From assembly GCA_027257055.1 (NCBI GenBank), contig JAPVLO010000115.1, positions 3,038,001 through 3,102,000 on the forward strand: a stretch of 64,000 bases of DNA, given 5' to 3'. Position 1 is the stretch's first letter, and every line of letters begins with the position of its first letter. The notes under the pieces are model-generated. The model saw only the letters and a list, made by a program, of their open reading frames with translations. It was not told the DNA's origin and searched no databases. This document shows positions 56,850-64,000 of this stretch, piece by piece. The position numbers and the translations under genes were made by a program. This DNA comes from Cephalopachus bancanus. Its lineage: Eukaryota > Chordata > Mammalia > Primates > Tarsiidae.

Positions 56850-57010
56850 TTTTTTTATTATTATTAAACTTTTTAATTTTAGATTCAGGGGGTCCAAATG
56901 CATATTTGTTATAGGGGCAATTGTATACTGGTGGGGATTGAGCTTCTGGCATCCCCAGTCCCCAAATAGTGAACCTTGTATCCAATAGGTAGTTTGTGAA
57001 CCCTGTTGTT
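56850..57010 (-). mobile_element. Short L1 3' UTR fragment, reverse orientation
   Basis: TTTTTAATTTTAGATTCAGG and ATCCAATAGGTAGTTTGTGAA are the reversed 3' end of a primate L1, 5'-truncated to about 160 bases and inserted beside or within the older L1. Confidence 0.75.
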
Positions 57011-57865
57011 TCCATATCAATATATATCTGTGTGCCCACAGAGCTAGTAGTAGAAAGGTGCACACCAATCAGTTGATAATGTGACTCCTTGGGAGAAGGA
57101 TGGGGGAGGGAAGGAAAGAAGGGGGAGGCATATAGGTTTATGCACTGCTGTGCTGTTTGCATTTTTATAAGGAGGTTGGGTTTCTTGTGGGATTTAATGC
57201 CTGGAAGGCGACTTTCCTACTGTCTTAGACAGAAAAACCCCAGTCTGCTCACTTTCCCAAGGCTGCAGGCTCAGGACTGGCAGTCATGGCCACCTTGGAC
57301 ACAGAGACTCCTTGAGAGCTCATTGTAGGCCTGCTCCCAGGGTATGGCTAGCGTCCCCATTTTTGTCATCGATGTAACGACAGCAGGCCAACTTTTGGCA
57401 GTTTAAAGTTGCTCACAGCCTCCCCAGGCATGGGAAGTCTTGCTTCTTTCACCTGTCTGGAGCTGCTGTCTCTGCCCCACCCCCACATCTACCTGCCCGG
57501 GGGAAGGAAGGGAGCACACTGCAGCTGCTGTTCTGGAGGCAGAGGGGAAGCTGGAGAGGAGGCTAAGGAACTCCTGGGGTTTGCCTCTTCCCGTAGGAAG
57601 CAGCACTAGGATGGGGATGGAGATGGGAAACCAAGGGACCTTCTATACTCTCACCTGTTTCCTTTAAGGCCGACCATCAGCCTCCTTCACAAGTGAACAC
57701 TCTGGCCCTGGGACTGGCAAAGTCAGGGCCATTCCAGAGCATGAGTCTTAAAGCTGAGGTGCACTGCTTTGGGATCTATCCAACACTGCTTCAATGACTG
57801 CTAAAACATGGCCGATGATCACTGAATGTGTACTTGGTGTTGAGTACTCCTCCAAGTCCTTGCTA
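57011..57865. other. Unique, moderately GC-rich DNA
   Basis: No gene recognised. Confidence 0.5.
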
Positions 57866-58000
57866 CTCAAAGTGTGGACCAGCAACAGCATCACCCCAGA
57901 GCTTGCTAGAAATGCAGCACCTCAGGCCCCATCCACTGAATCACGAGGTGCATTTTAAGACACCCGGGTAATTTACATGCCATGAAAGCTTGAGAAGCAT
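57866..58000 (+). mobile_element. Small hAT-type MER element
   Basis: TACTCAAAGTGTGGACCAGC, CATCACCCCAGAGCTTGCTA and TTGAGAAGCATTGTTC resemble the short non-autonomous hAT elements with CTCAAAGTGTGG ends. Subfamily not assigned. Confidence 0.65.
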
Positions 58001-58004
58001 TGTT

Positions 58005-58170
58005 CCCAGTACTTTCGATCTGTTAACTTGGCTAATTCTTTAACAAGCTTCTCAACTGAGTCCTATTATTATCATCTCCATTATGCATACAAAAAACCTG
58101 AGGCACAGAGAAGTTAAGTAAATTGTCTTCGATCACACAATTAGTGACTTTGATAGGTAGAATTCAAAGC
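58005..58170 (-). mobile_element. MIR SINE
   Basis: AACCTGAGGCACAGAGAAGT and CTTCGATCACACAATTAGTG are MIR in reverse. Confidence 0.8.
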
Positions 58171-58798
58171 TAAATAAACTGCCTCTAGTGGCTGCATAGT
58201 TAGCCGCCATGGCATAATGCAGTTCAGAGAGTATAGTGGGAAGAGCTTCTTTATCCAAATGGTAGAAGATGCTGGTGAGAAATAAAGTCAACTTCCCCAA
58301 GACTGGCCTGATGAGAATCACATCTTTCAAAATTATAGAAATGGAGAATAGTGGTTTCCAGAGGGTAGGTAGGTACAGAGCTGGGCAGGCATGGTGGAGA
58401 TAGAGCTATTCTGAATCTTGAGGGTATCATTGTCAATATCCTAGTTGCAATCATTTGCTGTGGTTTCCCAAGATGTTACCATGGGGGAAACTGAGTAAAG
58501 CATGCAGAGAATATCCCTTATTATTTTTTTATAACTGCATGTGAATCTCAAGAAGTTTTTAATTTAAAAAAGAAGTTTTTAATTTTAAAAAAAGCCTCCT
58601 CTGTAGCTAAAATCTCCCAGCTTACAACACTTCTAGATGAGCCAAATTTCATGTGCATAGGCCGGAAGTGTATTCCAATTAAAATATGCACAACTGAAGG
58701 CCTGGGGAAAGAGGGGAGGCCTCCAACACCAAGTGCAGCCATATACCAAAATCATTTGTGCTTCGACACCTAATTCTCCTTCATTCCAGAATCTCAGC

Positions 58799-58850
<52 letters not shown>

Positions 58851-59112
58851 GTCTGTGAGCCAATTAGAAGGAAGTATCTTACAAGACAGTATTGATGGAA
58901 AAGAATAAAATGTGAAGGCTCTTCTCTTCCAACTTGTAGCAGGAAGGGAAGAGTGCCCTTTTGGTCAGAGTTGATTTCTAAAAGCAAGGAGCCAAAGCAA
59001 AATCTTGTTCTTCACGGAGTATCTTAGGAAGGAAATGATCTGATTGTTAGTAGCCACGCAGATATGGTACTGCCAATTAACAGTCTGCAAAAACACCAGC
59101 CAATGGATTAAG
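58171..59112. other. Unique DNA around a CA microsatellite
   Basis: No gene recognised. Confidence 0.5.
58800..58848 (+). repeat. (CA)n microsatellite
   Basis: About 24 uninterrupted CA units, likely polymorphic. Confidence 0.97.
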
Positions 59113-59122
59113 AATGAGCCCA

Positions 59123-59416
59123 GGCTAGGCTTGGTGGCTCAGCCTGTGATCCCAGAACTTTGGGAGGCTGAGGCAAGAAGATTGCCTGAGTCCAGGAGTT
59201 CAAGACCAACCTGGACAACTTGGTGAGACCTCGTCTCTACAACAAATCAAAAAATTAGCCAGTCATGGTAGCGCGCACCCATAGTTCCAGTTACTTTGAA
59301 AGCTGAGGTGGAAGGAACACCAGAGCCCAGCAGGTCAATGCTGGGGTGGCTGTGAGCGTGCCACTGCACTCTAGCCTGGGCGACGGAGTGAGATTCCAAC
59401 TCAAAAAAAAAAAAAA
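59123..59416 (+). mobile_element. Alu, full-length dimer
   Basis: Main subfamily, somewhat diverged. Identical duplications AATGAGCCCA at 59113-59122 and 59417-59426. Confidence 0.95.
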
Positions 59417-59426
59417 AATGAGCCCA

Positions 59427-60094
59427 CAGCTCTTTTGCATGTGTGTGTATGTGTGTGAGTGTATGTGTGTGTTGTGTATCACACAATGACCAAGGTCCAT
59501 GGATAGCTCAGGTCACCTGAGTTAGGGTGTTTTTTAAATGGCTGGAAAGGTCTATAGTGAAGATTTCTGTCACCTACAGCAACCTACTCATGGCAAAGGT
59601 AGGGTGGCAGGTGCTGCAGTCTCTCCTGTCCGGGGAATCCAGACTAGACACATTCAGTCTGCAGCTCCTTATTTAGAGCAGAGTGGGTCCGCTGGGCTGG
59701 AGGGAACTTTGTAAAATGAGGCTCAAGAAAGCCCACTTGGAACTCCTGTATCCCAGTAGCTTTGCACAGCAATATGTGACTGACGGTTCCCACTCTGACC
59801 ACTGCCAGAAGCCAGCTCCTGGACTGTCACAGACATTCCAAAACAGGAGCCCACGTGTGACTCTTATGCTGGCTGGCAACTGAAAAGACAAGCCTTTGGT
59901 AGGTGGCCATTCCCAGGACACACAGCAAGGGGCTCTGCCCCACCACACCTAGGGACTGTGGTCTCTGTGGAATGGAAGCAGAAAGCCCATATCACCTTTC
60001 TTCCCTGTCCCCACCACCACTTTCCTTTCTACTTGTTTTTCATCAGTCCATGTGGGAAGATACTGAAGATTTTAAATCCATCTCCTTCACTAAA
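59427..60094. other. Unique DNA
   Basis: A (TG)n-rich tract at about 59438-59475. No gene recognised. Confidence 0.5.
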
Positions 60095-60104
60095 AACATT
60101 CAGA

Positions 60105-60395
60105 GCCGGGCTCGGTGGCTCAGCCTGTAATCCCGCGCCTTTGGGAGGCTGAGGTGAGTGGATTGCCTGAGCCCGCAGGTTCGAGACCCACCTGGGCAAC
60201 TTGGCGAGACCTCATCTCTACATAAATCAAAAATTAGCTGGGCGTGGTAGCGCGCGCCTGTAGTTCCAGCTACTTGGAAGGCTGATGTGGAAGGATCGCC
60301 GGAGCCCAGCAGATTGAGGCTGCCGTGGCGGGGAGCGGCCACTGCATTCCAGTCTGGGCGACAGAGTGAGACTCTAACTCAAAAAAAAAAAAAAC
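60105..60395 (+). mobile_element. Alu, near-consensus full-length dimer
   Basis: Main subfamily. Identical duplications AACATTCAGA at 60095-60104 and 60396-60405. Confidence 0.96.
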
Positions 60396-60589
60396 AACAT
60401 TCAGAAGACTGGCCAATATGCTCCCATAGTGCCACATCCACATCTAATCTTAACAAGGGACTTAAACTCCCCCACCCCTGTGACTTGATGGTAGACCTGC
60501 GCGAAAACATGCCACTCGTACAAGGCACCTTGTGCAGCCTCTGTTCTGAACCCCTTGCCTGCTTCCCAATTTGTTTTCGCACTTGCAAC

Positions 60590-60745
60590 TTCAGACTTTC
60601 TGCCTTATCTTCCTGCTTATTCTTGTTGCAACCCACTTGATTGTAAACGAGGAAGGCAGAGGTTTCAATCTGTTTGCTCATCTCTGTTTGCTCATGTGTG
60701 GTGCCTGGGACATAGTATCTACTTGCTAACAATTTACTGGACGAC
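60590..60745 (+). mobile_element. L2 LINE 3' end
   Basis: CCACTTGATTGTAAACGAGG, GGTGCCTGGGACATAGTATC and ACAATTTACTGGACGACTA match the L2 3' end. Confidence 0.7.
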
Positions 60746-62934
60746 TAACTGGGATAAGGCTGAATGTCTCAGGGCTGAGCTTGGTCCTGCTTCTCTGATC
60801 TGTAGCTTTGCTTGTTGACCATAGCTTATACTGGCCCATCGCCATTCTGCAGTATTTCCTCTCTTCTCCTCTTAGCCTAATCACCAACCCACCCACCCAC
60901 CCAGTGTTCAGCCCAGTTCCTAAGTCCATATGGGCTAATGCCATGCTAAAAGCTGCCCCTCTCCAAGGCCTGGCTGAGAACCAAAGCCTCTGATAAAATA
61001 ACTAAAGACCAGGAGGGGCAGTCAGCTGTAGAGTCCCAAAGCCAACGTGGTTGAAACATTGTGGGGGAAATCAAGGTGGGGACTTTGTGAAGCGAACATA
61101 AGGCAGAGAAAGACCAAAACACAGAGCTGTAGACCCAGAAGCCCTAGGCTACGTGAAATAATTCCCTGACACTATTATCTGCATATACAGATAGGACAGA
61201 AGCTGACAGTTGGTTTTCCTTATCCCATAGCTCATGTCCTGGTTATGTTGCCATGTCCCATAAAAATATGCAAGAATTCGCATTTCACAAACATTTGACT
61301 TTCTAAGACTTGCATTTTCCACAGAGAGCCCTGTTCTATCAGCCTTCTGAAAAATATGTCACCAAACCAGGGACTCAGCCTCATCCCTGCGTGAAAGAGT
61401 AAACTGAAAAGAAAATCTGCATGTTTGAGTGTTGGCTCCAAACTCCACCTGGCTCTGGTCACCTACTATACAAGATGGCTCTGCTTAGAACTGAACAGTG
61501 ATGGAAATTGATGACAAGATTGGTCCGTAGAAGAAAAGCACCTGGTCTCAGCATCATCTTTGCAACACTCACCCTCTGAAAAGGGCACCCAATATCGTGC
61601 ACACCCACTCAAATGCCCATCAAGGAGGGGTTACACTGGACCCTCCAGGAAGGTGGAGGGTGGTTGTGTTGAAGGAACAGGAAAGCGCTTACCCTGAGAT
61701 GGAGGGTATATTCATTTCTTAGGCATGCTGTAACAAAGTACCACAAATTGGGTGGCCTAAGGCAACAGAAATGTATTATCTCACTATTCTAGAGGCTAGA
61801 AGTCCAAAATCAAGATATCTGTAGGAGCTTGACCCTCAGAAACATGTAGGGGAGCATGGCAGGAAGTTAGCAGACTTCCAAGAACAACAGCTGAGTGGAA
61901 AGGCAGGACCCAGGACCCAGGGCTCTCAGCCTGTGCAGGAATCTGATGCCCAGCGTGGGTGCCAAACTAGCAAAGTTTCCAAGCCACTTCTCAGGGATTT
62001 GGACAAGGAGCTCATTAGGGTAGCCAGTGTAAGTGGAGAACCAGCACACCTTCTCTAGTATGTGAACCAATATGGTCCTGAAAGCTGTCACACATAAGCC
62101 AGGATAGAGAGCTGTCAGGACAGGAGCCCATCAGGGACCAAGATCAAATCCCCGGCTTAGAAGTCAGACTTTTTTGGTTCTGAAAAAAAAGTGTAAACAG
62201 AGAGTTCTTAAACCCAACTAATGTGGTGATTGCATATCTAAAGTGATTATAAACATATCCTGTACACCTTTCTGTGCACTGCACAAGGACCAGCCTTCGG
62301 GATATGGAAGACACGAGACAACATGACAAACGACGTCAAAAATGACAGAAAGAAGCCAAACGTAGATATCAGTGAGGAATCATGATGAACCAGGAGAAAC
62401 CAATGCTGGTCCAGATCCCCCCCCAAATCCTTGCAGAAAAGAATATTAATAAAATAAAACTCCAAAATCTGATCCCAGAGCAATAATAGAACACCCGTGC
62501 CAAACTTCACAGCCGTGGGGAGGATGTACATCGCTGAGCAATCTGTGGATGGCGGTTCTCGGCTGAGATTCCTGAAAGCTTGTAGTGCTCAGGCCAAAAT
62601 GCTCTGGAAGCCGAGTCCTGTGGAAAATGCAAACTTTATGAATCGCACATGTGGTCACAAAGCCAGCTCCACAGCTCTGAGTGAAAAGATTTGCACAGAA
62701 ATCTGTCCCCACACCGAAGACCACCAGGGCTGATGCAGAGCATACCATGGGCCCGGAGAGGAAAGCAAATTCACTCATCCCCCTGGGAATTTCTTGGCAA
62801 ATCCCAGCAAATGCAATCTAGTGGAACTCTGGACTGGGATTTAGACATGATAGACAAAGGGGCCACTTACCCCCGCCCGAGGGGCCAGCCTGGAGAGGGA
62901 GCACCCAAGGGGAGAAATGAATCCTTTTCCAGCT
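60746..62934. other. Unique DNA
   Basis: 61700-61830 (GTAACAAAGTACCACAAATT, TATTATCTCACTATTCTAG) resembles an old interspersed repeat I cannot name. Reverse frames of 74 codons (61867-62091) and 110 codons (62446-62778) have no domain I recognise. Confidence 0.5.
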
Positions 62935-63060
62935 ACTTTGCCTCTTTGTTCCTTCCTTTTCTCATCCATGAGATGGGGATCATAACAGCATTTACTTTGT
63001 GGGGTCCTTGTGCGAGTGAAATGAGTTAATACACAGGAAGCACTTAGCAAGCTTCTGGCC
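62935..63060 (+). mobile_element. MIR SINE
   Basis: TTCTCATCCATGAGATGGGG, GAAATGAGTTAATACACAGG and AAGCACTTAGCAAGCTTC follow MIR sense order. Confidence 0.8.
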
Positions 63061-64000
63061 TTCACAATGGCCATCATGAGTTCTCACCTGCAGCAGGCAC
63101 TCTTCGCAAAGCCGAAGCTTTGGACTCTTCCCCCAAGTTGCATCTCTTCCAGCACACCCCCTCAATCTTCATTTTTTACTTTATAGATGTCGGATTCTCT
63201 TCCCACTTTGTCTCCCAACAACCTATTTACAACCTGGAGTGCTTCCCGCTCCCTGTCACAGGACCCAAGGACAGGAAAGGCCCTCCTAGGTCCCTCAGCT
63301 TCCGCCTCTGCCCCCAGGCAGAGCTCTGTTCACACCGACTCCGACAGATGGATGTCGTTTCGATACAGGAAATATTTATTGAGCATCCACTCTGGGCCAA
63401 GCGCTGTGCTCAGAGCTGCTAGAAATACACACAGGAGTGGGGCAGGCTGAGTTCCTGCAGTCTGTAGGAGAACTGGAAACTCAAGCAGGAGCCAACGCTG
63501 CAGTCCACACACAGACTTTCTTCAGCTCTGGGAAACCCCAGGTTTTGCTCTTAAGGCCATCAACCTATTGGACAAGTCCCATCTATATATCATCAAGAGT
63601 AATCTCATTTACATAAGTCAACTTACTGTCGTATGATAACCACACCTAGATTTGTGCCTGATTAAAGAACTAACTACTATATAGCACAACCTAACTGATG
63701 TCTAAAGGCAACTATCACTCATGGATTCATTTATCCTTGCCCTACCCACTTCATATCCAGCGTTTCTTCCTGATTGCCAGTTCTGTGATGTGTAACAACT
63801 TCATGAGATGCAGAGAAAACGCTTTCTGTTGATTTTTTCACCAGTTCCCACACTGCTTTAGCTTGAATCCCCATAAATACATATTTCATTCCCTTTTACT
63901 CATAATGGTTCTTCTTTCCTGACTGAACCTTAACTTCTATATAATCTATGCCCCAGACTTATCTGACCTTACAGAATATTGGAATTGCCTACTGAACTCT
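63061..64000. other. Unique DNA
   Basis: An ancient-repeat-like stretch near 63370-63440 (TATTTATTGAGCATCCACTC). No gene recognised to the window end. Confidence 0.5.

Noticed and set aside
61867..62091. Open frame of 74 codons on the reverse strand with gene-like codon use
   Set aside because: I considered a coding exon or processed pseudogene, but no family is recognised and no A-tail or duplication is seen.
62446..62778. Open frame of 110 codons on the reverse strand
   Set aside because: No recognisable domain, splice context or poly(A) signal. Not enough to call a gene or processed pseudogene.
1..64000. A bacterial, viral or plasmid origin for the window
   Set aside because: Alu, MIR, L2, L1, MER1 and MER5A throughout show mammalian nuclear DNA. 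I saw no clear endogenous retrovirus genes or mitochondrial insert.
1..64000. Human or other anthropoid origin
   Set aside because: No AluS or AluY copies. The dominant Alu subfamily has diagnostic changes not found in those families.

Overview
This is mammalian nuclear DNA from a primate that is neither a monkey/ape nor a typical lemur or galago. The base composition is vertebrate-like and introns, microsatellites and ancient mammalian repeats (MIR, L2, MER5A, MER1) are present. Most Alu copies belong to one dimeric, 7SL-derived subfamily that is not human AluJ/S/Y. Its marks are a two-base-shorter start (GGCTCAGCCTG), a GC-rich palindrome around Pol III box B, an ACAATAAATC linker and a terminal CCAACTCA before the A-tail. 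It also lacks the lemur and galago Alu types I know. By exclusion I infer a tarsier; this is not proven by the sequence.

I found no host protein-coding gene, tRNA gene, rRNA gene or CpG island. The longest open frames are either LINE-1 (L1) fragments or chance frames in repeats and unique DNA. The window is best read as intergenic or deep-intronic.

Layout. 1-16.5 kb: mostly unique sequence with MIRs, a 5'-truncated L1 carrying a nested Alu (4.47-6.10 kb), several Alus, old L1 3' ends, and a perfect 36-bp inverted repeat with arms 548 bp apart. 16.8-44.5 kb: a nested L1 cluster, almost all on the + strand. An old L1 of the L1M type is split by a second L1 (resumes at 38.17 kb, ends about 42.84 kb). 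That one is split by L1-A (23.43-38.17 kb), which is split by L1-B (29.86-37.24 kb), and Alus sit inside each layer. Target-site duplications (TSDs) support most of the nesting order, and the decay of the reverse-transcriptase motif agrees (FADD in L1-B, FANN in L1-A, YTND in the older L1). 44.5-64 kb: mostly unique DNA with a MER1 element, MIRs, L2 ends, a reverse-strand L1, a MER5A split by an Alu, and five Alus in all.

The most unusual items are: a 39-nt 5' half of a tRNA-Thr(UGU) with 15-bp direct repeats and no poly(A) (22.24 kb); two lesions shared by L1-A and L1-B, an in-frame ORF1 stop and an ORF2 frameshift; the tRNA T-arm-like palindrome in the Alu family; an Alu with an internal 139-bp tandem duplication; and the short inverted duplication near 3 kb. 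No operon-like or defence-type system is present. The elements interact only as insertions into one another.
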